Origin: Lichenostomus cassidix
Lineage: Eukaryota; Chordata; Aves; Passeriformes; Meliphagidae
Assembly: GCA_008360975.2 (NCBI GenBank)
Contig: CM039182.1
Span: 16,216,324 to 16,280,323, forward strand
Direction of reading: 5' to 3'
DNA length: 64,000 nt
The translations under genes and the position numbers were made by a program. Below, in pieces: positions 48,601 through 59,100 of this stretch. The stretch's first letter is position 1. Every line of letters begins with the position of its first letter. The notes below the pieces were generated by a model. It was not told the DNA's origin. It searched no databases and was given only the letters and a program-made list of their open reading frames with translations.

Positions 48601-51600
48601 GCCATTGACCCCTCCTCAGACAGCAGGGGAGCTGGAATATGCTGCCTAGGTGGCCCAAAGACCATTTTGCTACCTGCATTAATTCACCAGGCACAGATGG
48701 AGACCTGGAGACCTATCCCAGCCTATGACTGCCAGCTTTGTGACAGTGCCTGAGTAGATTTGCAGTGAATCTTTAGTAATTAAAATATCCTCCCTGTAGT
48801 TAACCTGCTGGAGAAAACTGTGATTTGGTGAACAAATTAGTCTGTTATTGAACCTGTTAAAAAGCCCGATTCATATGAGGTGCAGTCTACTCAAACGTTT
48901 GCTGAAGGCCATGCCTGATAGCAGCCCTCCAAAGCACAGGCCAATAGCAGGGGCTGGAGCTGATTCCCAGCACAGTGTCTGTGTTTGCAGGCTCATGTGC
49001 ATGAGGCAGGTGACTGTCACTCTCCACCAGCTGCCTGTCAGAGCCAGCACAGCCTGTCTGCGGGCATCACACAAACATCTTCATCACCTTTTCAGCCAGT
49101 ATCACCAGCACCACACCTACTGTCTGGGAGACTCCTGCCAGCTGCAGCTGAACCACCACTTCTCTTGGCCAGGTGAAGATGCTGGAGTGCAGACTGAAAT
49201 TCTCATTTCGAATCAGATGGGCCCTTTGTGCCTGCTATTTCTCAGCAGCAACTTGCTTCAGGTGAAAGACTGGCATCCCAAAAGAAGGAATTGACAGGAA
49301 CTGGGTTTTCTTATCCTGGCCTTTGTTTTCTCAAATCCAGTGTACTGCAAACTACCTTAATATTTACGTTAAAGGTGAAGAAAAAAAAAAGTGTGTGCCT
49401 TATGCTGTAAGCAAAAGTAACCAAACAGCAAAATATTTTGAAAACTGTAAAACAGGAACTGGATATGGTCTGTTTTCATTGTGTCATCCTTCATGTTCTG
49501 CACCTTTAAGAATAAAAGTCAGTGCTGCATAGGAACAGATGAGTGATTGTATGGATTGAGGATTCTCTCTGGCAGTGTTCAGCAGCAGATACTGTAGAAA
49601 ATATGACATGATATTTTCCTAAATCATTTTCCCTACTCCAACAGTTTGTTGCTTAGATTTCCTGAACCTGATTGACATCTGTGTATATTTTAGTCCCAAA
49701 CTGATTTTATTTTTGAAGTTTTAGTGTGTATGGAACTGCTGCCTTCATTTAACGTCCCTTAATTCTTGTATTGGAAGAAAGACTGAAGAGTCTTTCCATA
49801 TTCGCTTGCTTTAGGATACCTGTAATATCACACGGTTGTTTGGTTTCCTTTTTTTTTTCCCTGATCCTGAGAAGTTTTACCTACTTTCTCATATTGCAGC
49901 AGTATCATATGTTAGAGTTTCCTTGCTGCCCTTTTTATGAACTTTTGAGCTCTTCTGTACTCCTTTTTGAGATGGGGAACCAGGACTGCATGCTGTATTA
50001 AGATGCTGTATTGATTAATGTAATGTCATAGTGATACATTATCTTCTGTTAAACATTCTTCTTTTAACTCATCCTAGCATTTTTTTTGCCTCTGACCTCT
50101 GTTGGGCACTGAACTGATGATGACATGGCTCTGTAGCCCAACATCTATATATAGATATATTACTTCAAGATCATTTTCAAGGGGTAATAGTAATCTACAA
50201 GTGTGACATTTGATCTAAAAAAACTTGGATTTTTTTTCAGTGGGAACCTCATTTCACCTTTATCTCCTTTGAACTTTCTTGTCATTTTATTGCTGCTGCT
50301 CAGTATCATAGACTCCTTTTGCAGCTCTTTGCAATTGACCCTTACTTTTAATACCCTTAATAGCTTAGTATTTGCAGCAAGTTTTATCACCTCATTTTAT
50401 CACTTCTACAGTGAAAATTGACCAATTACTCTTTACTGTGTTTGAAAATGTACATAGGAAGGATTAATCTGTTATTGATGTGATGATTAATTTATGCCAT
50501 GAAGCAGGGACAAATGATGTTGTGTATGAAATGGAAGACCTTGTGGTCCCATGAAGGGGCTACAAAGATAGTAAAGGAACTGACCTTATAATGATGACTT
50601 GAATTTAGTGAGACTTTTCCTTAACTTACTAAAATTGGAATAGTTTTGAAGAGAGAATACAACAAACATGGACTATAATTGATCCTTTGTATTTCAGGAG
50701 AAAATGAAGTTCCATCTGAAGATGCCCTAATACTACAACTGCACCTTGCAAAAGGGCATGAGAAATTCACTGAAATGCTAAAAAACCAACAGCAGATCAT
50801 TGTTGATCTTCAGCAAAAGCTTGCTGAACAACAGTACCTGTTGGTTAGCCAGCAACGGGAGATTCTTGAACAGCAAAGAAAAATGTATGAGCAAATGGAT
50901 CTGATCAAAGTCCAGTATGGCATGCTTTTTGATACAGTGAAACAAATGTCTTTTCAGAGTTTGCAAGAAGATATTCAAAATTATTTTGAAAGTCATCTTC
51001 ATGGACTTCAGAACCAGGTCAGAAATCATCTCCAGAAGTCATACTCTGTGCATAAAGTAGAAGTGGATGCAAAAGTGATTAATGTTGGGGAGTCTTTGCT
51101 GGACTGTGGCTTATGTGAAAGGGATGAATTTTGCAATTTCCAAAAGACACCTTCACAATGTGAAAAATGCACACTGTGTCCTGCTGGCTTTTTCCAAATG
51201 GCCGAGTGTTCTGCAAACTCTGATCGGATTTGCCAGGTGAAACATAATTCTGTATCTTTCAGTTACTGCTTATGAAGCATTGTGTTGGACATATTGGGAT
51301 TACATTCTGGAAATAACTACTTGGAGAGCTAGAGAAATCCAGTTAGGAGCATGTGTTTTACTGAATGGGTCTATGGCACTTCAGAAGTTTTTTTGGTGGG
51401 TTTCTCTTAGGCATTTAGTGCTCTAAATGAGGCACTAGTCTGTTTCTGTTGGGTGTGACACTTTCCCAGACCTGACAGCTGGCAGAACTTTCATCATAGT
51501 AGGAAAAGACATCCTAAAACATTTACTTACTCATGTTAAATTTGTTTATTTAATCCTGTTACACTCTACAGGAGTTTCTAGACATCCCTGAAAAGCATAG

Positions 51601-54600
51601 GAAAGCTTTACTAAGCATAAGTCAGACATTTATTTGTAAGTTTGGAAACAGACATTGTCAATTAAGACAAATGTAAGAGCTAGTTCCCACTTAAACATAA
51701 CATACAAATACACAAATATAGGGCATGGATACTTTCATTGTTAAATACATTTTATTATAAAACACATTTTATTATACAACACAAAACCAGCATGTAAAGA
51801 AAATAAGATGGTTCATTGTTCACTTTCTGTCATTTAGAAGTCCTAAGATACATGGGCAACTTGGTATTTAAAACAGTATATTGTTTGCTAAGTGTTGCTC
51901 CCAATTCTTAGCTTAACATGAGCCTAACCAGCTGGTGACCTAAGCCCAAGATACTAAGAACCTGAAAGTGTCTGTCCAATTCCCTCTCTGCTAGCCTCCG
52001 TTTTCTTTAATGCTAGCATTTAAATGCAAATGTAGGCTGTTTTTCTTTCCCCTCTGCCATCTGTAGGGTGAAAAGAGGGCTCATTGACAGGGAATATTAC
52101 TTTCTGGTTTAATTTTCATGTGTGTTTTGGTTAGCACCTTCCTCCAAGACTAAATGTCTGTAAAAGCTTTTCCTAACACTGTCTTAATTGTTGGCATGTC
52201 CTTAAGATCAATTGCTTAATGCACAACACTTGGGGATGTGCATCATAACAAATGTTTCTTCTGCAAACCCTCCATTCAGCTCATCTGCACACTGCTTGCT
52301 TTCTGTGGACACCATGCAGTGGTTTTGGATACCTGGTTAAAACAGGTAACAAATCCAAGCCAAAATTGTCTTGCTCTAACATTCTTATGTGATGAACCCC
52401 TTCTCCCTCCCTACATACAGCTGTTACAAACAGATAGATGTCACAGAGCCTGAAATGCCTGTTTCAAATTTAAGTTTTCATGTTAAAGTGTTTCAATATG
52501 ATTCTTGTGATTTACAGGACAGAGATGAGTGCACTGAATCTCCAAGCATTTGTGGTGAGAGGATAAAATGCCTCAATACTCCGGGTAAGTTATATTCTCT
52601 GATAATCAAAGAATGAAGATAATTAGATCTTCAGGAGCAGGCCAAAGAAATAGGCAGAGACTCAAGCTTATGTTAGTGAGTAGTGACATGCACAGCTTGC
52701 TGGAATCAAAGGGGTTGAAAAGCACTAATCTGTAAGTTGGTAGCAGTTCTTGTGGACAATGGGCTATTTAGGACATTAATATCCTCTAGAAGCATTGGAT
52801 GGTCTCTTTTGCCTTATTTCTGTGGGGGCTTGTATGCTTTGTTTTTAATTTTCTCTTATGACCTGACTTTCTTCTTGTTTATGTTGGTTCAAATAGTGCC
52901 AAAATCAAAGATATTACTCTTAATGGAGAAAAATAGTTGTTATTTCCCTTCTGGTGCACTGGAGTGGATATGTGATTTGATCTAATGAAAGCTCTCATAA
53001 GACCTCCCTCCATTAATCTTATTTTCCTTTAGCAAAAAGATTGTCAAATACTGAGGAAAGATCAACAGTTTCCATCATTTGAGGATACCTGGGGGAATTT
53101 TTCAGACATTTAAGAACAGATCTGTCTGGTGTTTTGCACTGCAGACTTTACTTCATTACATTCTCATGGCAGTCAGACACAAAGGAGCAAAATTAATAGA
53201 CATACTGACCAAATTGCATGCAGGTGCTAAGTTTTCTTTCTATTGCTCTGATTTTTGGTCATCCAAAAAACCTTGAAAGAAACTCTGATCAAACAGAGCT
53301 TTTTATCCTCTAGACTTTTAACTTGTAAGAAGAGTGTGGCCTCTCTGAGGGGCAAGGGCTGTTTTCAGCTGATTATGAGTGATTTTGTGCCTTTCCTACC
53401 CAGTCACTGCTGGAGAAAAAAGGGGGTCCCTAGGAAAGGGTTAAAAGAGGGTGTGGATTTTCATATATTGTCCTTATTTCCTCTGGGCAGGAGCTGTGTT
53501 GGTTTGGATGGTGTTACTAGGAACACCACAGGAAACTGGAAATGACTGGAGGAAGAGAGTTCTTAGTGCTCCCTGATGTGGTAAATGCTGCACGTGAGGT
53601 ACCACCAGTTTTACAAAAGAAGAGGGAAGACACTTTCGGAGAGTCTTAGTGGTGGATGGAGGCAAGAGAGCTTAGAGCACAAAATTTGAGTCAGAGCATT
53701 GGAAAAGTGTAAGGCTTTGTCTCTTTGATGAGATGTTGGGTTTGCTTGAGTTGGTGCTTTTTTGGATGGAAGCCCACATGGCCCCAGCCCTCAGAAAGGA
53801 GAGCCACCAATGTGGTAGTCATTTGGTGTTGCTCTCATCTGTGCCTTGGAAGAGGGAAGGCTGTAATGTGTTTATTCAGTGAGTTCTGTGGAGGGGAGGA
53901 GACTCAGACCAAGAAAGGATCTGTACAACTGCTGGAGGAACGTAAGGGAGGGCAAAATACTGCCAAGAAACAGATGGGTAGTGATGGTGTGTCAGACCAC
54001 AGAAAGGCAGTAGCAATGTATTTGGAAGGAAAGGAATCTTCCCTTTCTTCCTCTTCTCCCAGTTTTAATGGTGGCTTGTAGATATGTGAAAGCAAGTTAT
54101 TTCCCATCACCTGGATAGGAGTCAATGCCTTGTCCATGTTGTTCCCATCTATCATGGAAGAGAGAGTGTTCCTTTTCTTTTTTGTTAGAGATGACTGCTG
54201 CTTTCAGCCTGTCTGTTCATGGTAGCTCATTATCGTGTACAAGTGTGATTAACGTGTCAAAAGAAAGGCTGAAACTGAATGTCTGTTTTGGGTAATGAAG
54301 GGGAGCAGGGGATGTGATGTGACATATGAGTTCCAGATGTTGAATGTGGTTTCTTCATCTGCACGCAAAGGTTGTTGCATCTGTAGCAACTCATGTTCAA
54401 TGCACAGTGTGAGGGGAGACAGAGCAAATAACAGTAAAGAATCGTGTAACTAGGAACCTCTCTTTCTTCACCCTTCCACTTTCCTCTACATCATACCTTC
54501 TTCCTCTGCTGCTTTTTCTTGCTTTTATGTGGGATGAGAGTTGTTAGGTTATTTGATTAAAGACCAGTCATCAAGGTTCAGTAACAGCTGGAGGTACATA

Positions 54601-57600
54601 ATCAGTGAATCATTTTCTTCTTGATAACCATGTGTTATCTACAAGTGGTCAGACATTTTATCCAACAAATAGAATCAACCAAAGGCACTCTCCCTGGAAT
54701 GCCATGCAAATAAAGAGGACTTACTGTAGAACTTACTGAGTGATGGAGGGGGAATGGGAATGAAAACCTAGACAAATAGCCCTGATTTGTAATTAACCAT
54801 ATTGATATGTGATTATCCAAATTTGACGTAGAGGGTTTAAAAGGAGAAGGATTCCCATACTTAATCTGCTTGAATGTAAGCTTTGCATCAGGCAGTTATG
54901 AGTAGTAGCAGCAGAAAAATACATGCATGGCTTACTGTAATTACCTTGCAATTACCTGGCCTCCGTGAGTGGCGAGGGCTGGGGAGTGTGCTGCAGAAAG
55001 ACTCGATTTCACAGAAACAGGTTGAGAACAGCTGGGCTGCTTACTGTGACACCAGGTGCAGCAGTGCCCAGAGGAAGGAGCAAGGAAGAGGTGTTAGAGG
55101 TTGTAAACTGGTAAAGAGCAGCAGGAAGCAGTCCCAGCATGCTGCTGTGCTGCTTTTCTGATGTTTGGCTATCATTTGCTGCTTGACCTCTTCTGGGCAA
55201 AGGGTAAAGTGCTGCTCTTGCAACTGTGGCCACAGGAAAGAGCAGCCTGTGTGCTGCTTTGAAGTCACCTATTTGAAGTACACACAGGGAACACCTGCTG
55301 CAGATCTAACCAATAAAAGACTACACAGCAAATTAGGGCATATAGCTGTCACAAGTATTTGTGAAACTTAATGTTTGTAAGTACTCAAATATACACTAAA
55401 ATATTTTAAATAAATGAATAGCTTACAAAGTGTTTCTAGGCACTACTGAAATTCTTCTCTGCCGTGTGAACCAGCTGTATGTGTGTATTCAGTATCAGTT
55501 CATCCAGTATTTCTGAGTGATGGTGGAGCTACTGATATGAGAAGTAGAAGTGGTTAAGAAGTATCATGTGAGCAAATACATCGTGGTTAAAACTGATTTC
55601 AAAGGGAAAGATTTTTTCTATATTCACTATAGAATGTGTTTAGTTGAAAAATGTAATCTTATTTATTTGGCTTTTGTTTCTCATAAAAAACCGAGACACT
55701 TTCAGAGGGGAACACAGTGTTAAGTTTCTTTTGACTTTTCTTCAGGTGCAAAAAAACTTACTGTTCTGCAGCGATGTCTTTTGATAAAATGGTACCTGGT
55801 GTTAGAAAGAATATTCTCACATTGTAAGTTGTTCCGTCCTACGTATTAGTGTTAGTGGAGAATCATCACTTAAGTGAATGAAATGTAAATAGACAAAGTG
55901 ATATGAGGGTGAATAGATGAAGCTTGTATAAATTGTCTGGTGTTCTCTGCTGAATCGTGTAATATCAGAGGTGAATTCTAGCCAACATTCTGACCTCCCC
56001 TGTGGGCCAGGTGTGTGTGTACTGCTCTGTCTTGCATTTTGCAGCAAGTGTGGCGAGATTTTCTGTCTGCATCAGCAGTCAGCTTTGCCAGCCCCACCCT
56101 GGGCTACCAGTGGAGAAATAGGGCTTCTTGTGATCCATGCAAATGCTTGTAGTCCCAGCCCAGATATAGGAAGTTTCCACCTAAAAAATAATGCAAATGT
56201 ATGAGACAGGATCGAGATAGTAAAGGATATTTAAGAAGATCTATTAGAAAGATGATTATTGAGTTTTGATCATGGTGGTGAAAAAGCATAAACGAGTGCA
56301 TTAGTATTAAGTTTTGAGGCTCAAACTGCAGCTGGTTATTCTTTAGGATGCCTCAGAACTTGTGTTTTGATTTAGATCCTGAAATTTCTATGCACAAAGC
56401 TTTAGGGTTCTGGTTGCTCCAGGTGGAAGCACTGGCAGCTGGCGGTGCTCTTGGAAAACTGCCATAGAAAATTACAGGCTGTTTTTAAAACCTGTTTTTT
56501 GGGTGTGCATTCTTTGATCCACTGAGGTCATGGTCATAGTGTGCCGTTTAACAGCACAAAATTGCTTTATGCCAAAGTAATTTCGAACAGCACATGTATA
56601 TCCTCCTTACTGTTTGCAGCAGTGTTTTCCTTTAGCTTGATCACAGCTGCTGGTGTCCTATGTCTTAGGGCAATGGTTTTCCCCTTTTTAAATGCATGGA
56701 CTGCTGCAGAATGATTTTAAGCCTGCTGTTTACAGTTTTCGCTCTCCCATTTGTCTCTTGCAGGTTTTTTAAGAACTCTAATACAGAGTGAATGCCTGGG
56801 ATCTCTGTCCCTTGGGTTGCAAAGCACTGCTTTAGCAATTGCAGCAGCATCAGGGCTACACCACAGCATGGCTGGGCAGGCAGTGTATGGTTTCTCCCTG
56901 TGTAGGGAACTCTCCATTAGCTGAAAAGCTCTTAGCTGCTCAGTGTACCACTTACCATGCCTTTTACCTCAGGGAAGGAAGACAGTGTCTTTGGAGTAAT
57001 ATGATTGTATTGGATATGTTACAGGTTTTGGTTAGAATTGCCTCTATGTAGCTTCTTTTTCACTCCAAACCATTGTGCTTGTCTTGGACAAGGTGAGTTA
57101 TGCCTAATATTTCCTCTGTAAGCTATCAAGGTTCCTTTAATAGCACAAAGTAATCTAACATCATAACTATCTTCTGTTTTCTCCCTCATGATTAGATATA
57201 TTATCTAAGATACTTGATATGTGGAGCTCTAGAGTTCTTATTTTTAGTATTTTAAAGGTATGACAATAAAACCAGTCCATTTCCTGTGAACAGGTGGTTT
57301 CCGATGCCTTGGAATTGCTGAGAAAGATGCAGCTTTGGGAATGTGTGGAGAGGAGTATTTCTTTAATAAGGAAATGCAGGAATGCCAAGCGTGTTCAAAA
57401 TGTGAAGATGGAATGGTGGCCATGCCTTGTTCCACTGTCAGTGACACGGTTTGTTCAGCAACCAGTGAAAACAAGCTCTCCGAGTCTTGGGCTGCAAACA
57501 TCGTTCTACCCTCTGCAAAGTCTGGCATCTCACAGGTCTACTCTGGCTTGAACTTGAAGATAAAGGGAAAGCTTCCCTGTGAAATCCTGTCCATTGAAGA

Positions 57601-58813
57601 CAGCAGCCTGGTATTCAGGCAACATGGTCTGCTGTGGACTGATCTAAATTTTGCAGTAAAGCACAGCTGCAGGAACTTTCTGCAACTTTCCTTAAAGCTT
57701 AATGGCAGTGAGGAAGGCTATGAACTGAGTGGTGTTCGGATTGAACAGCCAGAAGGAAAGTATTTCCAGAGCACTAGCTTGAGCAGTGCTGCTGAAGTGG
57801 AGCCCAGCCAAACACTTTCTGTGTATTTGAGGAGCCCTAATCAATTCTGCAATCAAAGCAAAGACCTAAATATTTATGATCTGAATACCCCACTCAGTCT
57901 GTTTTGGTTGTCCCATGACACAGGTGCTGTGGCACTCAGTGCCCAGATGTCAACTGCAATGCATTACCAAACCAACTATCGACCTACCTTTAAAATAATT
58001 TCTGTGTCTGACCCTTATATGCTAAGTTTATCTCATGATGGCAGAGCTATAAAGTTCACTGAAACTGGTGTTGTCAAATTTGTGTTTCACCAAGCATTGT
58101 ATTCCATGGGTCATACATGTGTCCGGGAGGGCTTCTCCCTAATTTCTTATATCAATAGGAATGGTACCAACAGAGAATTAATAAATGTATTTAAATCTGG
58201 AGTAAATTACAGAGACACATCGATATCTGCTTCTGGGGCCACAAAGGTTGATGCTGGAGATCTGGTTAGCTTTGAGATACTTTCTCCTGCACAGTGTAAT
58301 GTTCGGTATTTTGGAGATAGTTCTGGAATTAGCATGTTTAGCCTCATCTGGATCCCTTCAGCAGTTTCTAGTGCCATATCAGCCACGGTTTCTGTTACAG
58401 GTCTGCCTACTGGAGCTGTGAGAAACAAACTACTGGATTTCACCCAGGTCTCAGCCAGTGAGAAACAGATACAGCTGGTTTCTTCTGGACAGCTTGCTCA
58501 GAAATATTTTATTTTTACTGAAAAGGGAGTCGCCAGCCTTGCATTTAACTTAAAGCTAATCCATTCATGCAATGTGCTCAAAGTGACTCTCAATCAGTTG
58601 GCCATGGATCACATGCAACCCACAGCAATTGCTCAGCAGATTGGAGGTCAGATGCCAGAGGGAAGCATATGGACCAGTGTGTCCCTCCGTGCATCTTTTG
58701 AAGTGCATAATGGAACACTGATATCAGTTTCTCTTGACTGTGTGCGTGGAAGGATCAATCAGATCACTCATGAACATGGAACCAGTATATCTATATTATG
58801 GATTTCATCTTAA
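45152..58813 (+). CDS. Unrecognised secreted multidomain protein: Cys-pair repeats, coiled coil, TNFR-type and EGF-like modules, three jelly-roll-like repeats (876 aa)
   Basis: Four coding exons (45152-45656, 50698-51236, 52518-52584, 57294-58813) join in phases 1, 0 and 1 to 2631 nt, an 876-residue protein with stop TAA. Order: signal peptide (1-27); N-terminal region with four C-x-G-x-x-C pairs (30-103); coiled coil rich in Gln, Glu and Leu (about 189-285); TNFR-type cysteine-rich module (C305-C347); EGF-like module (353-388) with NTPGGFRC; second TNFR-type module (C388-C424); three units of about 148 residues (432-577, 578-727, 728-876), each with a conserved H-[ST]-C and a late Cys and ending in a hydrophobic W-containing strand. 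There is no transmembrane segment or GPI-type tail, so it should be secreted and, given the coiled coil and C1q/TNF-like repeats, probably oligomeric. Sequons are visible at about 92, 507, 557, 660 and 843. I do not know a named family with this architecture; gene structure is sure, function is not. Confidence 0.9.
48109..48165 (+). repeat. Tandem duplication of about 31 bp beside CR1
   Basis: The segment tgtgataatcagatctc followed by taactggg occurs at 48109-48133 and again at 48140-48165, with one inserted T. It lies just upstream of the CR1 copy. Confidence 0.85.
48183..48482 (+). mobile_element. CR1 LINE 3' end
   Basis: A plus-strand CR1 copy in the large intron of the unknown gene. It includes gagggtagtaaggcactgaa, ttgcccagagaagctgtgga, gaagtgttcaaggccaagtt and catccctgcccatggcaggg, and ends in the degenerate CR1 terminus (ccatgactcgatgattt). 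It is 5'-truncated, as is usual for CR1. Confidence 0.9.
50698..51236 (+). CDS. Second coding exon: coiled coil plus TNFR-type cysteine module (residues 169-348)
   Basis: This 539-nt exon runs from acceptor tatttcag to donor CCAG|gtgaaa. Residues about 189-285 form a long amphipathic helix with heptad-like spacing (for example LQQKLAEQQYLLVSQQREIL). After it eight cysteines (305, 308, 314, 323, 326, 329, 339, 347) in CEKCTLCPAGFF...C...DRIC follow the TNFR cysteine-rich pattern. The exon ends in phase 0 directly after the module. Confidence 0.92.
51237..52517 (+). other. Intron 2 (coding) of the unknown gene
   Basis: A 1.3-kb AT-rich intron. A short direct repeat (acattttattata, twice, about 51750-51776) is the only pattern noted. 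Confidence 0.85.
52518..52584 (+). CDS. Third coding exon: first half of an EGF-like module (residues 349-371)
   Basis: This small 67-nt exon, between acceptor gatttacag and donor CCGG|gtaagt, encodes DRDECTESPSIC, GERIKC and LNTPG. The D-x-D-E-C start and the C-x-N-T-P-G end are typical of calcium-binding EGF modules. The module is finished by GFRC at the start of the next exon. Confidence 0.9.
52585..57293 (+). other. Intron 3 (coding) of the unknown gene
   Basis: A 4.7-kb intron splitting the EGF-like module. No extra Cys-rich exon was found by reading for C-x-x-C or EGF patterns next to splice sites, and no recognisable mobile element is present. Confidence 0.8.
57294..58813 (+). CDS. 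Last coding exon: EGF end, second TNFR-type module and three jelly-roll-like repeats (residues 371-876)
   Basis: The exon opens after acceptor gtgaacag. It completes the EGF-like module (GGFRC), then gives C388, C401, C404, C407, C416 and C424 in CQACSKC...C....DTVC, a TNFR-type pattern. The remaining 450 residues contain three related units with the shared pattern F-x-x-x-G ... H-[ST]-C ... C ... followed by FWLS, IWIPS or LWISS. Their length, beta-rich character and ending suggest C1q/TNF-type sandwiches; that fold call is inference. All three units lie in one exon, as C1q-type domains often do. Confidence 0.9.
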
Positions 58814-59100
58814 TTTCTGCACAGTGATGTTAGCACAGAATTGGGGTTTAAATTGTATTTAGATTCTGCTCTGATTCTATACATACTTGACACTATACTG
58901 TGTTGACTTGAGCAGATCATCCCACCAAAATGCTCTCAATTTTAAGAGTATTTAAATATAATCTGAACTGAATGATTGCTATTTAAAGAAAACAAGAGCT
59001 TTCAGCGTCCAGGTTTTTAATTCCGGTACCATCTTCAGGCAGGGGAACATTGAATTCAGATCAAACTCCCTTATTTTTAATAAAGCAGTCTCTTAAAATT
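58814..59100 (+). other. 3' UTR of the unknown gene with poly(A) signal
   Basis: After the TAA at 58811-58813 the sequence turns AT-rich and non-coding. A canonical AATAAA stands at 59079-59084, followed about 20 nt later by a T/G-rich stretch, a usual cleavage context. Further AATAAA copies near 61.3, 61.8 and 62.58 kb could serve longer transcripts. Confidence 0.6.

Larger units (their letters stand above)
45657..50697 (+). other. Intron 1 (coding) of the unknown gene
   Basis: A 5.0-kb intron with a GC-rich start. It holds the 31-bp duplication at 48109 and the CR1 copy at 48183. Open frames up to 148 residues (for example 48848-49294) have no domain pattern and no fitting splice context. 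Confidence 0.8.

Noticed and set aside
48848..49294. A 148-residue frame in the intron of the unknown gene.
   Set aside because: No signal peptide or domain, and no splice junctions that would join it to the Cys-rich exons.
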